Numbered from the stretch's first letter, positions 16,927 to 26,460 are shown. The stretch is DNA of 64,000 nt from an uncultured Clostridium sp. (GCA_905199855.1 CAJKHY010000004.1:1-64000); one strand, 5' to 3'. A program made the numbers and translations. Notes: generated from the letters alone by a model not told the origin.

Positions 16927-18093
16927 CTATCTTGTGGTAGTATTTTTACATTGTAATTTTTGAATAGCATCTAATATTTTATTACAGTTTTTCCTGTCTT
17001 TATTTTGACAAGCGCCTCCATAAGAAGATAAAAAATAGTTAGTTAAATCAACATATTTATTGTTTCTTTTGACAATATAGACAAACTTGCTGTTTCCAAT
17101 GGTTCCTATCATTGTACCCATTTCTATATTACTACCTATTTGATATGTTGTGTATACATTTTCTAAGTTGCAATAACTATGAAATTCGCCATGATTAGTA
17201 AATATAGTTACACCGTTTCTGCAGTTAGTGGTTGTTTCATTTACTACTTTGCCTCCTTCTAAGGCATAAACGTTAACTATGTCATTGATATCTTTTTTAT
17301 CCAATTCAATACCTTGATTAAATTTATTATTAATTGAACCTACGCAATTACCAATGTTAGGCTGATATCTCCTTCCTGTGGCATCTTTTAATAGTGATGA
17401 AACTGTAATTATATTTGTTAATGGTTTGTTTGGTGCACTTTCGGTTACACCTCCACAAGCGTATGATGTCTTGTCAGTGAAATATGGGGTAATATATATA
17501 GGTTTTCCTGCGTAGTTGTTTATTTGAAAATGTAAGTGTGTTCCTGTTGAACAACCTGTATTTCCAATTTTACCTAGTAATTGTCCCTGTTTTACTATAT
17601 CTCCTACTTTGACTGTTTTGCTTGACATATGCATATAGTGTACTTGATATCCAGCAAATCTTGAATCAGTAACTTCCAGTGTAACGGAAACACCACGACT
17701 ACTTGGGCATGTTACTGGTGAACATATTAAACTTTCTCCTGGCGCACAATTTTTAGTATTATTGGTTGTGGCAATTATTTTACCATCAAATACAGCATAG
17801 ATATTACCATCGCCAGTGCCTTTTGTTAAGTCCATACCTTTATGATATACTCCGCCTCCACGATTTCCACATACTACATCGGTAACACGATAATTTTTGA
17901 TTGGGTCAACCATGTGGCACATAACATTGTAACCACTTTCACAACAGTTAGATACTCCGGGACAATATCCTTCTTCATTATCATCCATTTTAATTAAAGA
18001 TTCGGTTCTAATAGAAAAAGATTTGTTGTTATTAAAGCTATAGTAAAAACTAAATGAACATATAACAATTAATAAATATAAAGTTTTTTTCAA
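16927..18093 (-). CDS. Secreted M23 endopeptidase with a second degenerate M23-like half
   Basis: This 388-residue protein has a short N-terminal hydrophobic signal segment. The first M23 (lysostaphin/LytM-type) domain has all metal and catalytic ligands: HKGMD (His84, Asp88), VHYMH (His155) and HLH (His186, His188). The second half repeats the fold (QGIELDKKDI, then FHSYCN and IGTIGNSKFVY) but lacks the HxH motif, so it is probably inactive. Several Cys pairs suggest disulfides. M23 enzymes cut peptidoglycan cross-bridges. It starts at a TTG (18093) behind AGAGGTGATTAAAA, the only well-placed start. Position between lipoprotein genes in the operon suggests local wall remodelling for the machine. 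Confidence 0.85.
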   Translation of the reverse strand: MKKTLYLLIVICSFSFYYSFNNNKSFSIRTESLIKMDDNEEGYCPGVSNCCESGYNVMCHMVDPIKNYRVTDVVCGNRGGGVYHKGMDLTKGTGDGNIYAVFDGKIIATTNNTKNCAPGESLICSPVTCPSSRGVSVTLEVTDSRFAGYQVHYMHMSSKTVKVGDIVKQGQLLGKIGNTGCSTGTHLHFQINNYAGKPIYITPYFTDKTSYACGGVTESAPNKPLTNIITVSSLLKDATGRRYQPNIGNCVGSINNKFNQGIELDKKDINDIVNVYALEGGKVVNETTTNCRNGVTIFTNHGEFHSYCNLENVYTTYQIGSNIEMGTMIGTIGNSKFVYIVKRNNKYVDLTNYFLSSYGGACQNKDRKNCNKILDAIQKLQCKNTTTR

Positions 18094-18105
18094 TTTTAAT
18101 CACCT

Positions 18106-18915
18106 CTATATTCTATTGGTTTTTTCTATTTTCTTTTTAATAAAGAGTACTATTACCAATATAATTGTTAGTACTATTCCTATAAGAATTATTGGTACTA
18201 TTTTGTTGTTTTTTACAAATTCAGTCCCATTTACTTTACCAAATGATACTTTTTCAACAATATTTCCTGTTATTTTTTCAATAACATTTGGCTCACTTTT
18301 TTCGTTGTATGTATATTTATTTTTTTTAGAATATGTTAGTTTTAACTCAAAATTGGATGCATTGTTTTCATTTACAACCCAATAATGTGTGTTGGTTTTT
18401 TTGTCTATTTTGGTGGCATTACTATCAATAATATCATAATATGACTGTATTTTTATAACTATGTTATCTACATCAAAAGTATATTTATATGAAGTCGTTA
18501 ATTTTTTTACATTATCATAGTTAAATTTATTGCCATAAATGGTGTAGGTGGCACTGTCATTTGTTATTTTAGATGTTTCAAAATAATAATTAAAGAATAA
18601 TGATTTTGAAAAATCTTGAATGTTATCTATATTCTTTTTTAATTTATATGTTGCTGATTGTCCATTATTGTTTTTAAAGTTTGCTTTATTTGCTACAATA
18701 ATTTGGGGTTCTATATCATTTTCACCCGACAAATAAAACTCTTTTATATTATTAACTGCTGTACTTATTGGTTCACCATATTTTGACAATACTTCGTTTG
18801 TTTCAGTAAAATATATTGTTTCGTCTAAAGTGTTATTGTTATTTATTATAAGTTCATAATCAACAGAACATCCAGTTAACAAGCATAGTGTTAATATTAT
18901 TAATATTTTTTTCAC
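18106..18915 (-). CDS. LppM-like lipoprotein with C-terminal membrane segment, paralogue A
   Basis: This 269-residue protein starts at a GTG (18915) behind AAGAGGTGATATA; the extra upstream codons overlap the preceding gene and have no ribosome site. Lipobox LLTGC is followed by SVDYELIINN. The LppM-like motif is NATKIDKKTNTHYW. A helix of about 22 residues and a basic tail close the protein. It is the most diverged of the three paralogues and the first in the operon, directly after the NlpC/P60 gene (12 bp). Being attached to the membrane at both ends, these proteins could clamp or line an envelope structure; this is inference. Confidence 0.75.
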   Translation of the reverse strand: MKKILIILTLCLLTGCSVDYELIINNNNTLDETIYFTETNEVLSKYGEPISTAVNNIKEFYLSGENDIEPQIIVANKANFKNNNGQSATYKLKKNIDNIQDFSKSLFFNYYFETSKITNDSATYTIYGNKFNYDNVKKLTTSYKYTFDVDNIVIKIQSYYDIIDSNATKIDKKTNTHYWVVNENNASNFELKLTYSKKNKYTYNEKSEPNVIEKITGNIVEKVSFGKVNGTEFVKNNKIVPIILIGIVLTIILVIVLFIKKKIEKTNRI

Positions 18916-18926
18916 TATATCACCTC

Positions 18927-20984
18927 TTAATATGGTCTTACAAAACCAGCAATCCATGCAGAACCTTTTGCATTTGGAGCATACCTATTGTCGTATGCAT
19001 CATAAATGGTAGTGGTATAAGCTGGTTCGCCTTCAGTAGTAATATGAGTTATCTCAATAGCACCATCAGGATGAACAGCAGTAACAACACCTACGTGCCC
19101 AATACAACCAAATCTATTACTTCTTCCATGACTTAATTTACAATTACCATTACTGTCTAATCGGCTAGTAAAAAATAAATCTCCTGGCATTACACTGTTT
19201 ACATCAACACAATTATCTCTTTTTCCTCTAAACATTTCGGCGGCAGATGCACCATAATTAACACCACCCAATTTTAAGGCTGCACTGGCAAATTTATTGC
19301 AATCCCAACCACCATAATGATATGTCTTTTGCATTAGGGATGCATTTGTTTTAATGCTAGCAATTTTATCCCCAATTGATTTATTATAGCTACTACTATC
19401 TACATAATTGGTGCAAAAATCTGTATCTACTTCTTCTGGGTTTGGTTTTGGCTGTGGTTCATAATCTATTTCTTCATAATAATTATTATTGTAATATCTT
19501 GATTTTCTTCTTCCGGCACAGCTTAAATCACGATAACTTATTATATCTACATCTTTATCACTACAAACATTGTATATCATTGTAGCATTTTCATAATATG
19601 AATACAAACTATATGTTTCAAATACTATTTGGCTAATATCTCGTCTTTTTTGTTTAACATCAGTTTTATCTACGTATTGATGGTAATATGATTCAATAAA
19701 TCTATCACAGTAACATTTGTCTTTTCCTGTTTCTTCATCTTTTCCACAAAACATTTCAACATCAGCATCAGTTGGTAAATTACCTAATAAATATTCATTA
19801 TATCCTTCACAGTCTAATTCATAACTTAAGTCATCAAGCCCAATGTCACCAGAACCAGAAAAAGGCTTAGAGTATTTGACAGCATTTGTTTCTTTACAAC
19901 CATATATACCTTGGGCATCAGAAGAATCAGTTAATTCATTATCAAAGCAATATAAATCATCATCATAAGAAGATAAATCATATGTTTCCATACAAGATTT
20001 ACATGTAGAATCTTTATTAGGATCGCAATCCCAATAGTAACCTTCAGTTTGAATAACCCTATTATAATACTCAGTTGGTCCCAAAACCATACCATAATTC
20101 CCTACACGACTAATGCATTGTCCTTCCATTCCAACATCAACAATATTAATTTCTATATGTCTAGTTGTATCAGTATAGGTTCCCACATATTCTGGATGTA
20201 TTGTTAAATATGTCTCAATTCTTTTAATTTGATATTTTGACAATACCTCTACTCCTTCAATTGCTTTCCTCAATTTAGACAAATGATATTTTGAATCTAT
20301 AGATTGTTTTGCATCATATAAAAAATTATTTTCTACAAAATCACGATATGATCCAGTATGAAGGTCATATCCTTTTCCTTCTTCCACAAAATAACTATAC
20401 TCTTTTTCAAATTCGTCATTTCTTGTCATTTCAGACTGATATCTACTATTATATAATGTTGCTGTAATTAAAGTAGTATCTATTTGTACACCATACATTT
20501 TAGTATTAGCATTATCTGGATATAAAGGAGCATGTTGTGTTCTTTTTGAACGAAATATTTTTCTAAAAAAACTTCCTATTGATTGCCAAATAGACCCACC
20601 ATTTTTATCTTCTTTATAAAATTCATAGGCATCATATAAAGCATCAAAATATTTATCATTATTTTCTTTTAATTTTTCATCTTTACTATCAAAATATTGA
20701 GTGAAATTTAAAAATTCGTCTCTTTCTATTATCTTTCTTTCATAATCAGTTTCACCTTTAAGGCGCTCTGCTCCTGCACGTTCTACAGAGTTTAAGGTGG
20801 CAAGAGAGGCAAATATTTTTAGAACAACATAAATAAATACAGCAATAAAAAGAACGAAGGCAAAGCCAATAGCAATGATGCTTATTATTTTTGCTGTCTT
20901 TAGATTTTTTAGCATTTTTATAATGCCATTTATTTTTGAATTATTTTCTTTGTTGTTATTATTTATAAAATTTAAAAACTTCAT
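18927..20984 (-). CDS. Membrane-anchored NlpC/P60 peptidoglycan hydrolase of a T4SS-like operon
   Basis: This 685-residue protein has one N-terminal transmembrane helix (about residues 33-57), a long outer region rich in acidic residues and Cys, and a C-terminal NlpC/P60 domain (about 540-685). The catalytic Cys is at about 562 (GGWDCNKFA) and the His at about 630 (GHVGVV), with ITHI after it. In Gram-positive type IV secretion systems such as Tn916 (Orf14) and pCW3, a hydrolase of this kind opens the wall for the channel. No N-terminal lysozyme domain was recognised. Cys motifs such as CDPNKDSTCKSC suggest disulfides or metal binding. Start: ATG at 20984 after GGTGGTGAAAG. Confidence 0.85.
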   Translation of the reverse strand: MKFLNFINNNNKENNSKINGIIKMLKNLKTAKIISIIAIGFAFVLFIAVFIYVVLKIFASLATLNSVERAGAERLKGETDYERKIIERDEFLNFTQYFDSKDEKLKENNDKYFDALYDAYEFYKEDKNGGSIWQSIGSFFRKIFRSKRTQHAPLYPDNANTKMYGVQIDTTLITATLYNSRYQSEMTRNDEFEKEYSYFVEEGKGYDLHTGSYRDFVENNFLYDAKQSIDSKYHLSKLRKAIEGVEVLSKYQIKRIETYLTIHPEYVGTYTDTTRHIEINIVDVGMEGQCISRVGNYGMVLGPTEYYNRVIQTEGYYWDCDPNKDSTCKSCMETYDLSSYDDDLYCFDNELTDSSDAQGIYGCKETNAVKYSKPFSGSGDIGLDDLSYELDCEGYNEYLLGNLPTDADVEMFCGKDEETGKDKCYCDRFIESYYHQYVDKTDVKQKRRDISQIVFETYSLYSYYENATMIYNVCSDKDVDIISYRDLSCAGRRKSRYYNNNYYEEIDYEPQPKPNPEEVDTDFCTNYVDSSSYNKSIGDKIASIKTNASLMQKTYHYGGWDCNKFASAALKLGGVNYGASAAEMFRGKRDNCVDVNSVMPGDLFFTSRLDSNGNCKLSHGRSNRFGCIGHVGVVTAVHPDGAIEITHITTEGEPAYTTTIYDAYDNRYAPNAKGSAWIAGFVRPY

Positions 20985-21016
20985 TCTTTCACCACCATAC
21001 TAATTTAGTTTGAATT

Positions 21017-22801
21017 TTATAGTCCACCACCACTGCCAAATGATTCTAATTCTTCGTCAGTAACTATTACGTTGATACGCATTCTTCTATTACCACATAC
21101 GAACAAAGCTTCTCCTTGGCTATATCTTTTAATACTATCTATTTCATTATCATTTAGGTCAATTAATTTTGCTAAGTCATCTACTGCCTGTTTTTTTAGT
21201 CCCATGACTAAGTAATAAGAGGCATTATCAAATATTGCTTTACCATGTATCAATACATCTGGTGCTGCAAAGTCAGATGGTTGTTGGGTTATAATAATTG
21301 TTCCAGTATTGTATTTTCTTGCACGTCTTTGCATTTGTGCTAAAAATTCTGCCCCTAAAACATTTCTTGCTCCAAGTAATACATGGGCTTCGTCTACTGA
21401 CATTATTGAGTTAACATTTGGATTCAAACATAAGCCCCATGCAAATTTAAGAACGTTAAATAATAATGCGTTTCTTATATTTTCGTCAGCATTCATTAAT
21501 TCTTTTATGTTAAATACTATGAAATCACTTGATGTTGCAATTGAAGTATGTCCATTGAAATAGTATTTTAATTCTCTTGTTAATGGTCTTATTTTTAATT
21601 CTAGCCTTTCCATGACATCTCTTTCATGAGTTTTTTCTGTCATAGCAGTTAATCTTCCTTTAATTGTTGCATATACATCTTGAAAAATCGGAAAATCCTT
21701 AGATGTAAATTTAGAAAAATCTGTGTTATAATCGATTCCAAATCTTATATATGTATCTTGTACTACTTCACTAAACAAAGTTAGGACATCTTCTTCAATG
21801 TTCGGATCATAATATTTCATGAAGGCTTTTAATGACTGAATCGTTTTGGTTAATACAGTATAGCCTAAACCTGATTTTATTTCGTCTTCGTCGGCATCCA
21901 TAACTATTTCTAGTGGGTTTACCATGCCAAATTCTCCACCTTTACCTAGGTCCACTACTTCTCCACCATACATTTTTGTCATTTCTGTTATTTCACCTTC
22001 TGGGTCAATGGCTACGATTTGGTATCCATTTCTTATATGGCTTCTTAATAATAGTTTTGCGGCAGTGGATTTACCACTTCCTGATGTTCCTAAGATAATC
22101 ATGTTGGCATTATTTCTATTGTTTTCTTTTTTTAATTGGTATAAGAATTGATTAAATAGAATAACACCACCCGAGAAATCTACTCCTAGTAATGTTGATA
22201 AGCCTGTGTCTTTTATACTATCAAAAATGAATGGATACATGGCTGCCATAGTAGGAGATGGCATTGGAGTACCAATACGCATTTCTATTGGTTGAGCATC
22301 AAATATTGGTAATATTGATTTTAACACGCTTTCTTGTTCAAACTTTAATGGTATAGCTCTTAATTCCATTGCATCTAAGTAATTTTTTAATGTTAATTTT
22401 TTTATTTCTAGGTCTTCTCTAGTGTCCGCGGTTATCATGATGTGCATTTGAAAGTCAAATGTTCTTGTTTGGGCTGCGGTAAACTGTTGAATAAAGTATT
22501 CTAGGGAGTCAACATCTTGTCTTATTCTTTCTTGTATTGTTTTATCGTGTTCATCTTGATATTTTTGTTTTAAATCGGCTATTTCTTTATTTAACATTTT
22601 AGCTAGAACTGAAAATGGTAGAGGCATATGCTTTATTACTACTTTTACGCCTGACATATTTGTTAGGCTTGATAAATATCCTGGCCCTATAAATCTAGGA
22701 TATGATATTACTGTTAATATTGTTGCATATTTATCACTGATGTTAAAATCTGATGGATTAAATTGTAATCCTTTTGGCGCTAATTGAGATTTTAAATTCA
22801 T
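21017..22801 (-). CDS. VirB4/TraE-family secretion ATPase, main part
   Basis: This 594-residue protein is the motor part of a VirB4-type ATPase. The P-loop is GTSGSGKST (238-246) and Walker B lies in SVDEAH (468-473). The downstream GTIIITQQPSDF is typical of the family. The region before the P-loop matches the middle of Gram-positive TraE/Orf16 proteins. The first part of VirB4 is encoded by the gene upstream, whose TGA overlaps this ATG (ATGA), so the ATPase is made as two chains. It should sit on the inner face of the membrane and power assembly or export. There is no VirD4-type coupling ATPase in the window. Confidence 0.92.
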   Translation of the reverse strand: MNLKSQLAPKGLQFNPSDFNISDKYATILTVISYPRFIGPGYLSSLTNMSGVKVVIKHMPLPFSVLAKMLNKEIADLKQKYQDEHDKTIQERIRQDVDSLEYFIQQFTAAQTRTFDFQMHIMITADTREDLEIKKLTLKNYLDAMELRAIPLKFEQESVLKSILPIFDAQPIEMRIGTPMPSPTMAAMYPFIFDSIKDTGLSTLLGVDFSGGVILFNQFLYQLKKENNRNNANMIILGTSGSGKSTAAKLLLRSHIRNGYQIVAIDPEGEITEMTKMYGGEVVDLGKGGEFGMVNPLEIVMDADEDEIKSGLGYTVLTKTIQSLKAFMKYYDPNIEEDVLTLFSEVVQDTYIRFGIDYNTDFSKFTSKDFPIFQDVYATIKGRLTAMTEKTHERDVMERLELKIRPLTRELKYYFNGHTSIATSSDFIVFNIKELMNADENIRNALLFNVLKFAWGLCLNPNVNSIMSVDEAHVLLGARNVLGAEFLAQMQRRARKYNTGTIIITQQPSDFAAPDVLIHGKAIFDNASYYLVMGLKKQAVDDLAKLIDLNDNEIDSIKRYSQGEALFVCGNRRMRINVIVTDEELESFGSGGGL

Positions 22802-23376
22802 TTCTTAATCACCGTCCCAAATTCAGTATTCATTCCTCCATTTAGGAAGTTTTCAATAATTGATCTTAGATCAGAATTGGATGTTTGTGTTGCCGTTAAT
22901 CCAGCGTTGGCTAGTCCCATCATAATTGTTCTTAGTCTTTTTTGAATTACTTCAGGATTTTTTTCTTTAAATAACAAGAAATATTCAGTATCTGTAACGT
23001 TGTTATCCATAAACATATTTGCTTTTTGTAAGTCTTGCATTATCATTTTTCTTATGATTGTACTATTTACTGAGTTATATAATAGTTGTAATTGAGCTAA
23101 GTATGCTGATATATCTACTGGTCTATCTGCTGAAATTATCCAAAATTCAAAATCTAGTGTATTATAGAAATTTTTTAATGCTACGATAACATTTTCTTGG
23201 GTAATTTGGTCTAAGATAAAGATATTTCTTGGAGTAATTTTTACCCCTGTTACTTTCATATTATTATCTAAGACAATTGTCCCATTTGCTATTGCTTTTA
23301 TTGGTAGCCAGTCTTCTGTATATTTTGAATTAATTTTTTGCTTTTTCTGCTTCATATTCTTTAATGAATCGTTCAT
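22798..23376 (-). CDS. VirB4 N-terminal-domain protein (TraC-like)
   Basis: This 192-residue protein matches the N-terminal domain found before the ATPase in VirB4/TraC proteins: YTEDWLPIKAIANGTI, then ILDQITQENVIVALKNF. It is soluble and has no P-loop. It overlaps the PrgI-like gene by 47 bp and the ATPase gene by 4 bp, so the three are translationally coupled. Together with the ATPase chain it adds up to about 786 residues, the size of a normal VirB4. Whether the split is ancestral in this lineage or a recent break cannot be told from one sequence; the neat ATGA junction and own ribosome site favour a real two-gene arrangement. Confidence 0.8.
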   Translation of the reverse strand: MNDSLKNMKQKKQKINSKYTEDWLPIKAIANGTIVLDNNMKVTGVKITPRNIFILDQITQENVIVALKNFYNTLDFEFWIISADRPVDISAYLAQLQLLYNSVNSTIIRKMIMQDLQKANMFMDNNVTDTEYFLLFKEKNPEVIQKRLRTIMMGLANAGLTATQTSNSDLRSIIENFLNGGMNTEFGTVIKK

Positions 23377-23671
23377 AGAAACACCAACCTTTCCATATGT
23401 ATCTTCTTCTATTTGAATAAAATAGATAGATACTTTTTAGAGCTGTCCTAACATTATGATAATTTGGTATTGGGACAACTAGAATACCTGTAATAATTCC
23501 TGGCAGACTAATTAGTAAAACTGTGCCTGTATCAGTAGTGGTTTCACTAACGGCCAAAAGAATTAAAGATATTAATAGTCCTGTTCCAAAAATTATTAGG
23601 TCTGCCGGTAAGAATAAATTGAATATCAAAGTTCCTTTTTTAGAGTTTGCCGGAACTAAGAAACTGTTCAT
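23330..23671 (-). CDS. PrgI-like small membrane protein of a T4SS
   Basis: This 113-residue protein has two hydrophobic segments (about 22-42 and 48-68) and the C-terminal signature FYSNRRRYIWKGW. Size, topology and position directly before VirB4 match the PrgI family of Gram-positive conjugation systems (Tn916 Orf17-like), thought to be the VirB3 counterpart. VirB3 proteins bind VirB4 at the inner membrane. The start at 23671 follows AGGAGTGTGATA. The end overlaps the VirB4 N-terminal gene. Confidence 0.82.
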   Translation of the reverse strand: MNSFLVPANSKKGTLIFNLFLPADLIIFGTGLLISLILLAVSETTTDTGTVLLISLPGIITGILVVPIPNYHNVRTALKSIYLFYSNRRRYIWKGWCFYERFIKEYEAEKAKN

Positions 23672-23689
23672 CTAATATCACACTCCTTT

Positions 23690-25519
23690 TTATTTTCCTT
23701 GTTTTTGTTTAACTGCATTTATATAGCCTTCACTATTTTCAATTTGTACTTTTCTGGTCTCAGCATCTTTTGTAACTGTGCGTACATTTGTAGCATCGGT
23801 TGCATTTGGAGCCATAGTTTGAAGATTGCTCATCATTGCGGTAATTTGAGCATCTGAGCCACCATTGATAATAGAATCTGTGGCAGTTTTTTCTACAGAT
23901 TTTAATATTGCATCAGCTTGAGTTAAATGAAATTGCTGTCCTCCAAAACTGAATGATGTATCACCTACACTTTTTGCGTATTCAATTGATGATTTTAGTG
24001 TTTCTAATCCACCGGTATAGGTTATGCCAGCACTAGTGGTATATGAACCATTTGTGTTACTACTATATGCTAATGCTTTTGCTCTATCAGTAATAGCTTT
24101 ACCAAGTTTAGCTTGTTTTTCATATTGTGATATTTGATTTTCATATTTAGATAATTGATCTTGTATACCAAATGTATTTCTCATGTTGGTTGTCATTCTA
24201 TCCCATCCAGTTATGCCTTGATTTCTTCTCATATTTCCATATTGTTTTGTTTTTGACATTGTATCACTAAGTTTTTTGCCGGTTAGTCCACCATATGCTC
24301 CACGATTGAAGCCTCCTATCATGCCTCCAATACCACCTCCGCTAAGTAGGCCTGTTGCTGCTCCAGCAATTCCGCCAACTCCTGCACCAAGAACAGCACC
24401 TGCTGCAGTTCCTTTAAATTGTTTCCCTAAATTTAATCCAAAGTCTCCACTTGCTTTACTTGTTGCTGGGAATAGTTCTTTAATTAAGTCAGGGGCTTTT
24501 TTTGCAAATAACATTATCGCTATTACTAGAGCTAAAATTATCCAGTTTTTATATTCGTCTGCCCCTGATGGAATTATAAGTCTTCCATCTGATGACAATA
24601 GATTAGAGCATAAGAATATTGTTAAATATATAATTAAATGTCTAATGAATAAATCAAGATATGTGGTTATGCATTGTTGAGTCCATTTTTTTAATTTATC
24701 ATCACCATTTGGTAAAACGTAGAATAATATTGGAACTGGTGCTATAACTTGTAAATAGAATAATTGCACTGTTCTTACGCCAACACCAACAACATATGTA
24801 AGTAAAATATAACCAATGAATAATCCTACCGGTATTGATAAAGCATTATAATTTAAAATGTATTCTCCTTGGTCATCTTTATCATTAATAAAATCAGTTA
24901 GATAATGAAATTGACTTTCTTTGGTTAAAATATTGTTAAATAAATCATTTGCATCTTGTATATTATATTGTGGTACACTTCCTGACTTATTAGGATTGTC
25001 AGTTATAAAAGCACTTAATATACTTTTAGAGAAACTCATGCCCATAGATTCAACATCAAATGATTGTGCTTTGTCTCCTAATATTAATTTGCCTACAAAG
25101 TTATTTTCAATGATAGCGTTTTGGAGTCTATATGCTGTTGCAAAAACTATATTTATAGTAAGTAATAGTATTAAAGAAGTAATTACTTTAGTCACTAGTT
25201 TACTTGCAGGTACTTTACCGCTTTTCATATTATCGGGATTTACTATGTAATTAACTAGTGAAATAGACAAAGAAAACATTACAACTACAGCGACTAAAAG
25301 TTGAAAGTTCTTTGATACATTTTTAACAGCATCATTTTGAAATATTTCTGTGCTTGATACAAAGAAGAACAATTTATATAAGAATGATACAACTTGATAA
25401 ATTAATGAATCTAATGCTGCTGCAACAGAACGTAGGGCATCTTTTATAAATGTTCCTATAGATTTTAAGGCAGCATTGTCAAGAATATTAATTAAGTTAG
25501 AATTAAATATACCTAGCAT
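23690..25519 (-). CDS. VirB6/TrbL-like polytopic channel protein
   Basis: This 609-residue protein has an N-terminal block of six to seven transmembrane segments (residues about 30-345). A Gly/Ala-rich stretch follows (AAGAVLGAGVGGIAGAA), and then a long polar, partly coiled tail. The layout is that of VirB6/TrbL/Orf15 proteins, which form the inner-membrane pore of type IV secretion systems. The glycine-rich segment after the last helix is common in the Gram-positive members. The gene sits between the VirB2-like and PrgI-like genes with 16-18 bp gaps and starts behind AAAGGAGATG. Assignment rests on topology and neighbours more than on motifs. Confidence 0.8.
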   Translation of the reverse strand: MLGIFNSNLINILDNAALKSIGTFIKDALRSVAAALDSLIYQVVSFLYKLFFFVSSTEIFQNDAVKNVSKNFQLLVAVVVMFSLSISLVNYIVNPDNMKSGKVPASKLVTKVITSLILLLTINIVFATAYRLQNAIIENNFVGKLILGDKAQSFDVESMGMSFSKSILSAFITDNPNKSGSVPQYNIQDANDLFNNILTKESQFHYLTDFINDKDDQGEYILNYNALSIPVGLFIGYILLTYVVGVGVRTVQLFYLQVIAPVPILFYVLPNGDDKLKKWTQQCITTYLDLFIRHLIIYLTIFLCSNLLSSDGRLIIPSGADEYKNWIILALVIAIMLFAKKAPDLIKELFPATSKASGDFGLNLGKQFKGTAAGAVLGAGVGGIAGAATGLLSGGGIGGMIGGFNRGAYGGLTGKKLSDTMSKTKQYGNMRRNQGITGWDRMTTNMRNTFGIQDQLSKYENQISQYEKQAKLGKAITDRAKALAYSSNTNGSYTTSAGITYTGGLETLKSSIEYAKSVGDTSFSFGGQQFHLTQADAILKSVEKTATDSIINGGSDAQITAMMSNLQTMAPNATDATNVRTVTKDAETRKVQIENSEGYINAVKQKQGK

Positions 25520-25535
25520 AATAACATCTCCTTTT

Positions 25536-26330
25536 TTAGTTTAATATTAGACAATCAAAATTGCCACCATTATATATTACATCCATAATACCCATAGCAA
25601 ATGCCATTAAAGTTGGAAGTAGGAAGAAGACAAACGCTACAACTAATCTTTTTACAAATTTTATTTGTGATTTTTTTACATCATCATCGCTTCCACCAAA
25701 TATCGCTTTGGCAAAGTCAAGTGATGAAAATACTATTACAAGAATTGGTACTACAATTTTGATAGCGTTAAATATTTTTTTTAATTCGTCTTCTAACCCT
25801 GCAAATAAACTCTGGCAGGATGTGGTTCCTGGATTTTGTGGATTTATTGGCGCACTATTACCGCCTTGGGCATCTTTCAACGCTTGTTCTTTGATGGATG
25901 CTTTATTGGCTTCTTCCTGTTGCTTTGTATATTCTTTCTGATTTTCCGCCTTATTATCTCCCGTATAGTAATCTGGTCGCCTTGTTTTTAAATCATTAGG
26001 ATCCCACCCAAATTGTTGATCATTTTCTTTTATATCTGCTTTTTGAACTTCTTCACAATTGGCACCATTTGTACTTAAGCCATCTACTACATCCAATTCG
26101 GATTTTGCTAAACTAAATGGATTTAACTTAAGTCCCAAGCCGGCTACGGAAGTGTCAGCATACCATGTTTTACCACCATCTTCTGTTGCTAAATATATTT
26201 TTTTCCCAGAAGGGGTTATGTAATCACACGTTACTCTGTTGCCACCAGAAATCAAGCCAGCCTCAACTTTCATACTTCCTATAAGAAATAAGGAAATAGT
26301 GAGTAGTATATATTTAAAATATTTATTCAT
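25536..26330 (-). CDS. VirB2-like membrane subunit with signal peptide
   Basis: This 264-residue protein has an N-terminal signal peptide (to about residue 25), an outer domain with Cys residues, and a C-terminal pair of hydrophobic helices joined by GGSDDDVKKSQIKF. The two-helix end is the VirB2/TrbC pilin-type pattern seen in Gram-positive systems (KIVVPILVIVFSSLDFAKAI, then VAFVFFLLPTLMAFAMG). It is the first gene of the operon. The ATG at 26330 fits the AAAGGATG site better than the ATG at 26339. The IS30-type element lies 130 bp upstream. Confidence 0.75.
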   Translation of the reverse strand: MNKYFKYILLTISLFLIGSMKVEAGLISGGNRVTCDYITPSGKKIYLATEDGGKTWYADTSVAGLGLKLNPFSLAKSELDVVDGLSTNGANCEEVQKADIKENDQQFGWDPNDLKTRRPDYYTGDNKAENQKEYTKQQEEANKASIKEQALKDAQGGNSAPINPQNPGTTSCQSLFAGLEDELKKIFNAIKIVVPILVIVFSSLDFAKAIFGGSDDDVKKSQIKFVKRLVVAFVFFLLPTLMAFAMGIMDVIYNGGNFDCLILN

Positions 26331-26406
26331 AATTAACATCCTTTCGGTAAATAGTTAAATTTGTGTATAGTAAATCTATCATATTAAATTATAGCATAAA
26401 AAAAGA

Positions 26407-26440
26407 TAAGAATAAATACTAATTCTTAACTTTTTTATTT
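26407..26440. terminator. Bidirectional terminator, probably the original murC terminator
   Basis: TAAGAAT and ATTCTTA form a 7-bp stem with an 8-nt loop and T-runs on both strands. Without the IS30-type element, it would lie about 50 bp after the murC stop codon. The insertion has moved it 1.7 kb away. Confidence 0.75.
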
Positions 26441-26460
26441 ATTTTGTAGTTTTTTTTATT

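Noticed and set aside
10510..26460. Integrative conjugative element
   Set aside because: A VirB4 core and IS copies are present, but there is no relaxase, coupling ATPase, integrase, tRNA target or att-type direct repeat, and housekeeping genes are interspersed.
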